This document shows positions 53,913 through 63,822 of a stretch of 64,000 nt of DNA, piece after piece. The position numbers were made by a program, and so were the translations under genes. The stretch is from Spiroplasma citri (GTDB lineage: Bacteria > Bacillota_I > Bacilli_A > Mycoplasmatales > Mycoplasmataceae). The number at the start of each line of letters is the position of its first letter. Position 1 is the first letter of the stretch. The stretch covers positions 1,116,001-1,180,000 of the forward strand of contig NZ_CP013197.1 in assembly GCF_001886855.1 (NCBI RefSeq), written 5' to 3'. The notes beneath the pieces were generated by a model. It did not search any database. It saw only the letters and a program-made list of their open reading frames with translations, and was not told the origin of the DNA.

Positions 53913-54770
53913 ATGGTACCATACTTTTCTAAAATTGGAAGTTAACGAAATTTATTAGGAATTAGAAATGGAATTATTGCATCGTTACCTTTGCAATTTT
54001 TGGTTCAACAATTGCAGTTGAAATGTATCGCATATGTGTTAAATATCGAATTACAATTTGTTTGCCTAAACAGGTTCCTGAAGCAGTCGGAAACTCATTC
54101 CTAGCATTAGTTCCAATTATGTTTATTGCCATTATTATTGCTATCATTGTTGTCTTTTTAATTACTTTTTTATGATGATTTGGAATTCATGGGGGGAGCT
54201 TAGTTCAATCTGTTACTCGTCCATTTCGAATTATTGCGTTAGATGAAAATCAAAATGCATTGCAAAATGGGAATTTAATTCAAAATGATTTTGTTGAACC
54301 ATTTTTTCAGTGGTTTGCTCAATATGGTGGGGCTGGTTCAACAATTGGATTAGTTATTATTGGTTCAATTATTGCGAAGTCTAAACTAGTAAAAACAACG
54401 ACCCGAACATCTTTAATTCCGAGTATTTTTAATATTAATGAACCAATTTTATTTGGATTACCAATTTTAGTTAATCCTTATATGTGAGTGCCATTTGTTT
54501 TTTCACCAGTTGCTGGAGCAATTGTTGGTTTTGGGGCTCAAAAAGCAATGGGAATAAATTGAGTTTTGCATCCGTTCCATGGACACTTCCGGGCCCAATT
54601 GGTGCATACTTTGCCTCAGGGGGACAAAATGACAAGCGATTATTACTAGTTTAATTGTTTTAGGAGTATCGCTTGCAATATGGCTACCATTTGTGCTTTG
54701 GTTTGATCGGGTAACTACTAAACGAGAAACTGAAATAACAAATCAGAAAGAGGTGAAAATTAATGGATAA
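53913..54770 (+). pseudogene. PTS lactose/cellobiose IIC, decayed
   Basis: MVPYFSKIGS and GIRNGIIASLPL (start of IIC) are joined by a large deletion to the second half: KYRITICLPKQVPEAVGNSF, WWFGIHGG, INEPILFGLPILVNPYMWVP, PWTLPGPIGAYFASGG. There is a stop at the 11th codon and frameshifts near 53990, 54565 and 54640. It would have been the membrane channel for a beta-glucoside or chitobiose-like sugar. The gene end overlaps the IIA start. Confidence 0.85.
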
Positions 54771-54956
54771 AATAGAACAATTAGTTAATTATTCTTTTAG
54801 TCTAATAACATATGGGGTAATGCCAAATCGTTAGCATTAAAAGCATTGGCAAAAGCACAAACAAATGAATATGGTGTTATATTTGTTGTATTTTTAATAC
54901 TTGTTTTTGGGGTGTTATTTTTAATTTTAAGTTGTATTTTTAGGTGGATAAAATAA
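54763..54956 (+). pseudogene. Chimera: N-terminal half of PTS IIA fused to the end of the phage 52-residue gene
   Basis: MDKIEQLVNYSFSLITYG, then (after a missing G in the GGGG run near 54814) NAKSLALKALAKAQTNEYG of IIA. From about 54876 the sequence is the phage membrane helix VIFVVFLILVFG...IFRWIK. It is the partner of the chimera at 19970. Joined back to back they restore KAQTNEYGVARELINEAHQE, which has the normal IIA spacing. Confidence 0.85.
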
Positions 54957-55165
54957 TGGACTGAAATATTTTTTTGCAACGAGTATATCAAGGTCTTTTA
55001 CAAATTTTTTATTTTATTCCGAAAACTGAAATTGATAACTTTGTCGGTAGTTCTATTGATAATATTACTTATTCAGTAATTATGATAGGTGTTTGATTAG
55101 TTGTTTTTTTTCTAATTTGGTTATCAATATTTATTTTATATAAAACAATTAGATTGGTGGTGTAG
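54956..55165 (+). CDS. Minor phage membrane protein (U10)
   Basis: 69 residues, as U5. First intact gene of the plus-strand unit. Confidence 0.65.
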
Positions 55166-55169
55166 ATAT

Positions 55170-56181
55170 ATGTTTAAAAATTATTTTAAATTATTTAAAA
55201 GACAAAAAAATATTAAGTTTTCTTATTGATATGTAAATTGATTTATGGCAAATATTTTGTTTTATTTTTTTATTGTTTGTTTTAATTTACAGTTTATATA
55301 TTTTAGTTCTACATCAGTTATAGATATTATCTTTTTTATTTTTTTAGTAATTTTTGATATTATTTTCTTTTGGTCTTTTTTTAGTGATCTTTTTCAAACA
55401 CGGAAACTTGTTAAAATTGTTAAAAGTAGTCCAATATCAATTATTAACGGTGCTTTGGGTACTGGTAAAACTTTATTGATGACTTATTTATCGCAAATTG
55501 CTAAATTTGATAATGTTTATTCTAATTATTTTATTAATGATGAAAAAATTGGAGTTTTAGGTTTAAACCATTTAGATTTTAAAAATAAAAAATATAAAAT
55601 ACCGCCAGATGATAGTTTAATTTTATTTGATGAAATATTTTTATATATAAATGGTACAAACCCTAAGGAAAATGATAAAAAATTTAGTGGTTTAAAAGCA
55701 TATTTTTTATTATGTCGTCAGTTTAATAATAATATTATTTTTGCCGGACAACGAATTAATCAAAATTGAGTCGAATATAGAGAAATTGCTAATATGATTA
55801 TTGTTCCTATGCAATGTATTCCACCTAGTATATTTTTTCCTTATTTTAAAATGAAAATAGGTTTTTTTTGATGATTTAGATGATTATTTAATATGAAAAA
55901 CGGAAACGGTTAAACGAACAGCAAACGGTAAAAGAGTTCGTAAAAAATCTAATAAAAATATTGGTATTAATTTTGTTAAGATAAAAATTCCTTTATCTAT
56001 TGCAATGCAATATGATAGTAAATATTTAAAGTTTGTACGTGATTTAAAAAATGATAAAGTACCAAGTTATACTAAGCAAAATTGACCTAGTATTGTTAAA
56101 AAAGATATTACGCTTAATGAATTACGAGAGATGGGAATGGAACATTTATTAAAGAATTTAGGAGAGTTAGAAAATGATTAA
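55170..56181 (+). pseudogene. Zot/pI-like ATPase (U10), one slip
   Basis: P-loop and Walker B intact. A T8 run near 55862 (T7 in the U6 copy) shifts the last third out of frame. Confidence 0.8.
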
Positions 56182-56536
56182 TTTACTTGCTAATGATGTA
56201 TGAAATGATGCCATTAATGTTGTAGTTGATATTTTTATGAAAATAATGGATTGAATGTGAGCATTAAAATTACCAGGTACAAATATTCCTTTATTTGTAA
56301 TTTGAGTAATTGGTGGTGTTATAAATGTTATCTTTTTGTTAGTTAATAGTTCTCGTGGTTTAAGTTCAGTTTCTCGTGCAAGTTTAGAAGCAAGTTCTAA
56401 TATTGCCAAAGGTGTTAAGGGTACTGTTTCATTTTCATATAAATCTGGTAAAAAAGTTGGTAATTATGTTGGTACTCGTTCAGCAAATAAAAAGGCAAGA
56501 ATGTCAGCAAAAATAAATAAGGAGAATGATAAATAA
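56174..56536 (+). CDS. Phage membrane protein (U10, 119-residue family)
   Basis: 120 residues. Same sequence type as U6 and U9. Confidence 0.7.
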
Positions 56537-56772
56537 TGTTAAAGTTAATATTTTTCTTTGTTATTGGTTTAACCGTTGGGTTTGGCTTTATTGCTAATAT
56601 TGTTGTGGCAACAGATTTAGGTTTTTCTACTGTTAAAAATTATTTGGAGTCTGCTAATGATTTTTATAAATTAGTAGCACAGTTATTTATTATTGCGACA
56701 CATCCTATTTTCCAGTTATATATGGCGTTTGGAATTATTATTATGGGTATTAGAATTATTTTTATTGTTTAG
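56536..56772 (+). CDS. Phage two-helix membrane protein (U10)
   Basis: 78 residues, with FIANIV and VKNYLES substitutions. Confidence 0.7.
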   Translation: MLKLIFFFVIGLTVGFGFIANIVVATDLGFSTVKNYLESANDFYKLVAQLFIIATHPIFQLYMAFGIIIMGIRIIFIV

Positions 56773-56784
56773 GGGGTCAAAACA

Positions 56785-58187
56785 ATGCGAAAACGATTAT
56801 TAGATATATTTATTATTTTTTATTTAATATTTGGTTGAATATTTCTTTTTTGTAGTGTTACAGCTGTAAATTTTATTAGTAATGTTTGTAAAATAGAAAC
56901 AAGAAATAATGATAATTTTAGTGATTTAACTTATGCAAAAGCAAATGAGTATGATTTTCAGTCTACTTTAATGTTGCGACAAGATTATTTTATGCAAGGT
57001 TTAGACCCTAGTAATTATGCATTTAGTTTTGGTGTTGAAATTCCTTTTATTCCAAAAGTGAGTGTTGATAAAAATGATAGTAATTATTGATTTAATAAAA
57101 TTAAAAATGCTGCTTGAAATTATTTATTAAGTTGAAACCCGAAAGATATTTCTAAGGGTTTTTGGGGTAAATTAATTATTAATTATGAAACCCCAAATAA
57201 ATTGTTAGATATTTTTATTTATAAAAACAATATAAAATATGAATTTACTTTTAATTGAGAAATTATACAATATTTATTTATGCCAATTATTGCCAATCAG
57301 AGTTATAAACATTTTGATATGAATTATTTAGTTTTAAATTTTAATTATAAAGAATTGATTAATATGGATATTCTTAAAAAATCTAACAGTAATTATTTTG
57401 TTAATGATGTTAAACAAAATTTTTATTCGTTGGATAATTTATTTCAAGTTTTAGATTATTTTTATTCTAATGTTTTAAGAGTTATATTTGATATTTCGAA
57501 TTTTAGAGAATGTATTTATTTTACATCTAATAATGGTAATTTAGGTTTTGTTTTTTTGTAAAAAATGGTTTTTTATTATATCCAAAATCAATGGTTTTTA
57601 ATATTTTAAGATTTCCTGATACAGATATTTATTATTTAAAACCACAAGTGCAATTGTATAATGCTTATACGATAAATAGTACTAATGATTATTTTTCTTA
57701 TTATTCAAATTGAGATTATAAGACTGATATTTTACCTTCTAATAATGATAAATATACTCAATCAATAAAATTATTAGATATGACAGATAGGTCAAAATAT
57801 CAAGGTTTTAATTTAATTAGATTTAATACAACCAGATTAACAGAAGATAGGTCTATTTCAATTAATGGTTTTAATTTTAGTCTTTATAATGCTACTGATT
57901 GAAATGGTGAACTTAATGATGGAAAAATTTGACAATTACCTTATAAAAAAGGTGCTTGATACCGTTTAGATATTCATATTGAAAATGCGGCAATTTGGAT
58001 TGTAAATAATTTGCCTGGTATGAAAGAAATTTATAAATTTGTTAATGGAATAGTACATGTGTTTAGTAATGTTTCTGAATTGTTTAATAATATTGGTAAT
58101 TTGTTTGCTTTTGATATTACATTTAAAATTATGTTAAGTTCTATTTTAGTTTTAGCAATGGTTAACGGACTTTTACGCTATTTTTAA
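56785..58187 (+). pseudogene. Attachment protein (U10), one slip
   Basis: One base missing in the GTTTTTTTG run near 57555 stops the frame after 258 codons. The remaining 3' part to LLRYF is otherwise intact. Confidence 0.8.
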
Positions 58188-58214
58188 TAGTAAAAATAAT
58201 GTTGTTGGTAAAAA

Positions 58215-58298
58215 AAGTAAGGTGGTGTGGTGGTTTATCCACGCACCACCTTACTTAAAGGGGTAAAAGTCGCGGAGCGACTTAGGGGCGAAGCCCCT
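58215..58298. other. Triple-hairpin cluster (U10), inverted relative to U5
   Basis: Reverse complement of the U5 cluster. Confidence 0.75.
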
Positions 58299-58305
58299 TT
58301 CCTTG

Positions 58306-58326
58306 ATTAACTAACACAACTGTCCC
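58306..58326. repeat. J motif (U10/U11)
   Basis: ATTAACTAACACAACTGTCC and C, reverse orientation. Confidence 0.7.
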
Positions 58327-58415
58327 AAAGCAAAAATAACTCAATAAAATCAAGGTTTTAAAATTTAGTTTTTATAAAAAAATCATCAAAAAATTTAATG
58401 AAAGGAGGTAAAAAA

Positions 58416-59458
58416 ATGGAAAATAATATAAATACAAATGCATACAATCGTTTAACGAAAGAAAATTTATATAGACCATATATTGATAATAGTAATTTTA
58501 TTAATAAAAAATACTATGTTAAAAAAGTATACTATGGTAATTATGTTAAAAATATTGTTCTACCCTTAGAATGTGTTGATAGTTTTGGTAAAGGCAATTC
58601 AACTGGTATTAAGAATACTGGTGAAAATGAAACTAAATTAGTAAATAGTCGTGTTCGTTCCCAAGGTAATTGTATCCGTAAGGCAATTCATAATTTTAGT
58701 GATTGCAAAGAATTAGGTTTTTTAACATTAACTTATGCAGAAAATATCCAAGATATTAAAAAAGCGAATCATCATTTTAGATTATTTATAAGAAATTTAA
58801 AATATCATTTTTCTAAATATAAAAAAATACTTTTAATAATCTTAAATATTTAGTTGTTTATGAATATCAAGAAAAAGGGAGAATACATTTTCATATAATA
58901 TTTAATAGATTTATTAGTTCAAATTTAATAAGAGAATATTGACCTTATGGAATTAATCATAATGAAAAAGTTAAAAAAAATACAAATAATTTTGTTATTA
59001 AATATTTAACTAAATATTTTGTTAAGTCATTATCTAATAATGAAAGACAAAAAAAGGAACTTTGCAAAGAATTTGATATTCCTTACAAAAAGCCTAAAAA
59101 AGTATCAGAAGTTAAATTAAAAAATATTTATGACTTAAATACTAAAGCATATCGTTTTAGTGCTAATTGTACCGACCCTATTGTTAAAGTTGGTGTTATT
59201 GAAATGTGCGAAATGGAGTTAATCGCTTCATTAAAAGGTTCAGAAAATAAATTTATGTTTGTTGATAAACAAGGTTATATAATGGGCGTTAGCATTGATA
59301 GTGTTTTAGAAAATGATTACTTTTGACAAATAGAAGAATATATCCCATTTTACCGAAAACAATATCAACATTGAAAGAAACAAAAATTATTCTTTGAAAA
59401 TTATAAAAAACGGCATAAAAAAAGTATTAGTTCAAACAACAATTTACTAATACAATAA
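58416..59458 (+). pseudogene. HUH Rep, B type (U11), frameshifted
   Basis: Inverted copy of the U8 gene. A base is missing in the A7 run near 58825 (TATAAAAAAATAC), ending the frame before the HUH motif (IHFHIIFNRF, still present downstream). AAAGGAGG ribosome site. Confidence 0.8.
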
Positions 59459-59975
59459 AAATTAAATATTGACATTTAGATTATATATCTAAAAGTAATT
59501 TTTGTCATTAATATTTTAATAAATATTAATTTTTCAGCGTGTTTAAATAAACAAAACTGATATAATAAAAAAGTAGAGTTCTTAATGAGTGTGAGCTCTA
59601 CACTTTTATTTTATAGTAATTTTATAAATATTTGACTTTAATTTAATTATGGTATATAAGTAAATTATTAAGTCATTAAAAGAAATAATGGTTTAATATT
59701 TAAGTTGATAAACAACTTTATACACTCATAAATAATTAAATAATTTTCTCTTTTTTTAATTTACTTTTATTTTGTAAATTAAATTATAATTTTTTGTTAT
59801 TTAAGTTTGTTTATCAGTAGAACAGATAATATTTTATTAATTTTATTAAAGACAAATAATTTAAATATAAATGTGTGTGTCTTAGCAAATTATTTGTATT
59901 GTAAAAAATAATAAACACTATTTATAAGTCTGATTATTATATTATTCAAAAATAGAAATGTGGTGAATAAATAAT
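59459..59975. other. Spacer of U11 with hairpin tag site A
   Basis: Hairpin 59573-59601 (GTAGAG/CTCTAC) with TCTTAATGAGTGTG at 59580-59593 in the loop. Otherwise as in U8. Confidence 0.7.
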
Positions 59976-60344
59976 ATGAACGACCGTACTAAAAAGATTA
60001 ATATTACTGAATATGAAGAAATTTTTAAAATTGATGAAAACTTTAAAGACAAAAACATTATATCGTTTTACTTACCAATGTCTTTAAAACATTATTCTAA
60101 AATAATTCAAATAAGAGATAAGATTAAAACTTGGTCTTTTTCCGAAGCAGTAAGATATTTAATTGATAATTGAGATATTAACGATATCTTAGAAATTGAT
60201 AAGTCATTTTATAAAAAATTAGTTTCTAAAACAATAAAAATAACTCCTATTCAATATAATAAATTGCTTCACTTACAAGACACTTATAATTTACAATCTT
60301 TATCTAGTGTAATGTGTCAATTAGTAAACAATTACAATATATAA
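59976..60344 (+). CDS. Ribbon-helix-helix-like regulator (U11)
   Basis: 122 residues, same sequence as the U8 protein where read. Intact. Confidence 0.6.
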
Positions 60345-60910
60345 TTTAACATAAAAATTAAACAAAATAATAATGGTTAGAATAATATAAAAATGTTGCT
60401 TCTCTGCCGACTGTTAAATATTGGCGTGTCAAATGGTATTTAATAAAGCAAAATGTAGGATAAATAAATGTGTGTAAATCTTAATGAGTGTGATTTTTTT
60501 TAATTATTGATTAAATAAATGTAAATTAATTTAATGAATAGTTGGAAAAAAGAAAATATGATATATAATAAAATCATAAAAACTAAATTATGCTTTATGG
60601 TACCAGTATAAAGTGTTATAATCTTTATGAGAAAAAACATCAAAAATAATCTCAACATTAAAACATAGATTACTGGTACTAGTCTATGTTTTTTTTGTTT
60701 GTATAAAGCGTTTTAAGAGGTAAATTAGACACTAAAAGTAAGCAGTCATAAAAAAAACCTAAAAGTAAAAGCAGATACAAATACATACACAGACAAAGAA
60801 AAAAACAGATAAGCAAACACCACGGTGCAAAAAGTTTATCTTTGCCCGTGTGTTGTTTGCTGGGTGAATGGTTGCCCGCAGGGCAAGCAGAGGGCTTTAG
60901 CCCTTTTACT
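60345..60910. other. Non-coding stretch of U11 with tag site B, terminator and hairpins
   Basis: Tag TCTTAATGAGTGTG at 60479-60492. Terminator-like stem 60661-60692 (AAACATAGA/TCTATGTTT, T8). Hairpins GGGCAA/TTGCCC types at 60865-60910. No gene seen. Confidence 0.65.
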
Positions 60911-60912
60911 TG

Positions 60913-60932
60913 ATTAAGTAGCACAACGGGAG
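60913..60932. repeat. J motif (U11/U12)
   Basis: ATTAAGTAGCACAACGGGAG. Confidence 0.7.
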
Positions 60933-60960
60933 AAAAGGAAAAATAATACAGAGTAAATTA

Positions 60961-60989
60961 AAAAACTCTGTATATTAAACAGAGTTTTT
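60961..60989 (-). terminator. Terminator of the U12 accessory gene
   Basis: AAAAACTCTGT/ACAGAGTTTTT, perfect 11-bp stem, just after the gene stop. Confidence 0.75.
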
Positions 60990-60997
60990 AAGAAAAA

Positions 60998-61174
60998 TTA
61001 ACTAATTTTTAAAATATATCCTTTATCAGTAGCAACAAAAACCACGGTCTTTTGTAAATTACCAATATTTTCGTTAGTTGTGGTAATAGAAACTATTTTT
61101 CCATATTTTTCTTCTTCTATTTTCCCTAAATTTTTTATACTTTTTATTCCACTTGGTCGATGAACTAATTGCAT
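60998..61174 (-). CDS. Accessory protein of U12 (moron slot)
   Basis: 58 residues, MQLVHRPSGIKSIKNLGKIE, then beta-rich TVVFVATDKGYILKIS. Chosen start has GGAGG 7 nt upstream. It runs against the Rep direction, like the moron of unit 1. Family unknown. Confidence 0.55.
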   Translation of the reverse strand: MQLVHRPSGIKSIKNLGKIEEEKYGKIVSITTTNENIGNLQKTVVFVATDKGYILKIS

Positions 61175-61299
61175 AACAATTCCTCCATTTCTATGATTAA
61201 TTAATCTTAATAATTTTATCATTAATGAAAACGATAAAAAATTAAATAAATTGACAATATAAAAAATAAAAATATAATTTAACTTAGAATAAAAAAACA

Positions 61300-61365
61300 T
61301 TTATCCGAATGTTTAATGTATTCAAACCAATAAAGGTTTTCCACTACGAAACTTTAAATATAAAT
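61300..61365. repeat. DR1 of U12
   Basis: Tag (reverse strand) TCGTAGTGGAA at 61339-61349. Confidence 0.8.
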
Positions 61366-61404
61366 AAATGTTTTTTTATTTTTGTTTTAGAAAGGAAATA
61401 AAAA

Positions 61405-62412
61405 ATGAATGTAAATATGAATCCTTATAATCGTTTAACGGGAGAGGTTTTATATAGACCTTATATTGATAGTAGTAATTTTGTTAATCAAAAATATTAT
61501 GTTAAAAAATTATATTATGGACCTTATATTAAAACAGTTGTTTTACCTTTAGAATGTATTAATAAATTTGGCAAAGGAAACCCCTTAGGTATTAAGAATA
61601 TTGGTGAAAATGAAACTAAACTATTAAATAGTCGTGTTCGTTCCCAAGCAAATTGTATCCGCAAAGCAATTCATAATTTTATTGGTTGTAAAAATATGGG
61701 TTTTACCACTTTAACTTATGCTGAAAATATGCAAGATATTAAAAAAGCAAATTATCATTTTAAATTATTTATTAAAAAAATAAAATATCATTTTTCTAAA
61801 TACAAAAAGAATAAATATGAAAACTTAAAATATTTAGTTGCTTATGAATATCAAAAACGCGGAGCAGTCCACTTTCATATTATATTTAGCGAGTATATTT
61901 CTAATAAAATAATTAGAAAATATTGACCTTATGGACTAAATAAAAATTTACCGGTTAGAAATGGCACAAATGAATTTGTTAGCAAGTATGTTGCAAAATA
62001 CGTTGTAAAAGCATATAGTCAAGAAAAGTCAAAAAATATTTATGACTTAAATATCAAAGCATATCGTTTTAGTGCAAATTGTACTGACCCCATTGTTAAA
62101 GTTGGTCTTATTGAAATGTGTGAAATGGAATTAATTGCTTCATTAAAAGGTACAAAACATAATTTTATGTTTAATAATAAAGATGGTTATTTAATGGGGG
62201 TTAGCATTGATAGTGATTGAAATAAAGATTATTTTTGGCAAATGGAAGAATATGTCCCGTATGATAAAAAAATATTTCGGTTTTTTCATAAAATATCTGA
62301 TTTAAATAGATACCGAATACGGAAAAAATACGATAAATACTTTAATTTAGGTAAACAAAGGTATATAAAAAAAAGTACCTTCCAAATGGAAAGTACCAAT
62401 TGTGTAGCATAG
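61405..62412 (+). CDS. HUH rolling-circle Rep (U12)
   Basis: 335 residues, intact: FTTLTYAEN, VHFHIIF, SKYVAKYVVK. Variable segment SDLNRYRIRKKYDKY. Tail FQMESTNCVA with its TAG in the stem-loop. Confidence 0.9.
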
Positions 62413-62807
62413 TTCCACTACGACCTATACCACAGTTTTCATTATATATATATATATATATATATGCAAGAGATTAAGTTTAATAATTTAAAAAATTATG
62501 GAATTAATATATTTTATTTTAATTATATTAATTGACATATTGATTTTGTTGTGTAAAATTAAATTAGAATATTATTTATAACATTTAGTTATATTTAAGT
62601 ATTCAAACCAAAATAAAGGTTTTCCACTACGAAACTTTAAATATAAATAAATGTTTTTATTTTGCATTTATATTTACATTCATTTTGTATTAATTTTTTA
62701 TTAAATTAGTTTTTATTTTTTAACATTTATTTTATTAATTTTATTTAAAGTTTTAAACCTTGTGAAACCTTTATTTACATATATGTAAATGAAAGGAATT
62801 TTTAGTT
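62407..62807. promoter_or_regulatory. Origin-like spacer of U12 with tag
   Basis: Stem-loop 62407-62430 (GCATAG/CTATAC) with the tag TTCCACTACGA in the loop, repeated in DR2 at 62632-62642. The usual poly-T tract is replaced by an (AT)n run at about 62443-62464. Anti-rep segment 62664-62683. Palindrome 62773-62790. Confidence 0.8.
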
Positions 62808-63131
62808 ATGTTTAAAGTTTATTTAAGTGATATTAAGTACAATCAAGTTATTAAAGATAAGTCAAATAAAGAAAATTATTATGATGTATATACATTTTTA
62901 CGAGTTGAAGGTAAAAAAATAGTTGGTAAAGAATACCAAGATAAATGAGTTCGCAAAGATAGTGAATTTCAAAATAGTTTGCCCGAAATGATTGAAGGTA
63001 GTTTTTATTATGTAGAAATTGGTTTTAACGGTAAAATATCAAAAATATTGCCTTATGAAGAAAATTATAACGAGCAAGATTTTATTAACAAATATTCTAG
63101 TAATTCAGTAATAACAGAAAGCAATAATTAA
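62808..63131 (+). CDS. Small phage protein after the origin region (U12)
   Basis: 107 residues, U3 type (VEIGFNGKISKILPYEENYN). Confidence 0.55.
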
Positions 63132-63132
63132 T

Positions 63133-63630
63133 ATGTTAAACGATAAGAAATTAAAAAATAGTTGTTATCGTTCACAAAATAAATGTATTAGTAAGGCAAT
63201 TTATAATTTTAGTGAATGTAATAATTTAACACTTATTACTCTTACTTTTAAAGAAAATATTACTGATTTTAAAATAGCAAATTATCAATTTAAGTTATTT
63301 ATTCAAAAAATAAAATATCATTATCAAAGTGATTTAAAATATTTAAAAGTTTATGAATATCAAAAACGCGGAGCAATACATTTCCAGATTATTTTTGATA
63401 AATATATATCAAGTAAAATTATCCGAAAATGTTGAAATTATGGAATAATTAAGAGTTTATCAATAAATAATAAATATATTGATTTTATTAAATATTTTGT
63501 TTATAGGTATATTACAAAACCATTAATTAAAGAAGAAACGCAAAAAGTTTATGATTTAAACATTAAAGCATATCAATTTAGTCGTAATTGTAAAAACCCC
63601 AAAGTAAAAGTTGGTGTTAATTATGAATAA
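63133..63630 (+). CDS. Short Rep paralogue with altered HUH motif (U12)
   Basis: 165 residues matching the Rep core: SCYRSQNKCISKAIYNFSEC, LITLTFKEN, KVYEYQKRGAIHFQIIFDKY. The HUH motif reads HFQ, so the second His is replaced, and the Tyr motif is KYFVYRYITK. It lacks the N-terminal and C-terminal regions. Only copy in the window. It may act as a regulator or dominant-negative Rep rather than a nickase. Confidence 0.75.
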
Positions 63631-63757
63631 ACAACAGTTATGTATGGTTTGTGTTAATGATACTGTTTGAGAAAATGGGTCTCGTTATTGTTGAAATTGT
63701 GTTAATAAAAATGTTGTTTTAATTAATCAATGTTATTCTAGGTTAGATAATGACTAA
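63623..63757 (+). CDS. Zinc-ribbon peptide (U12)
   Basis: 44 residues, overlapping the Rep paralogue stop. CMVC...CWNC. Confidence 0.7.
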
Positions 63758-63821
63758 GAAAAAATCAGATTGTTATTTATGTAATAGGCAAGATATTATT
63801 TGTCCTAAACATAAAAAATAA
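63750..63821 (+). CDS. CCCH peptide (U12)
   Basis: 23 residues, CYLCNRQDIICPKH. Confidence 0.55.
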   Translation: MTKKKSDCYLCNRQDIICPKHKK

Positions 63822-63822
63822 A

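Noticed and set aside
54260-54487. Possible separate 75-residue gene
   Set aside because: It is an internal piece of the broken PTS IIC gene (INEPILFGLPILVNPYM).
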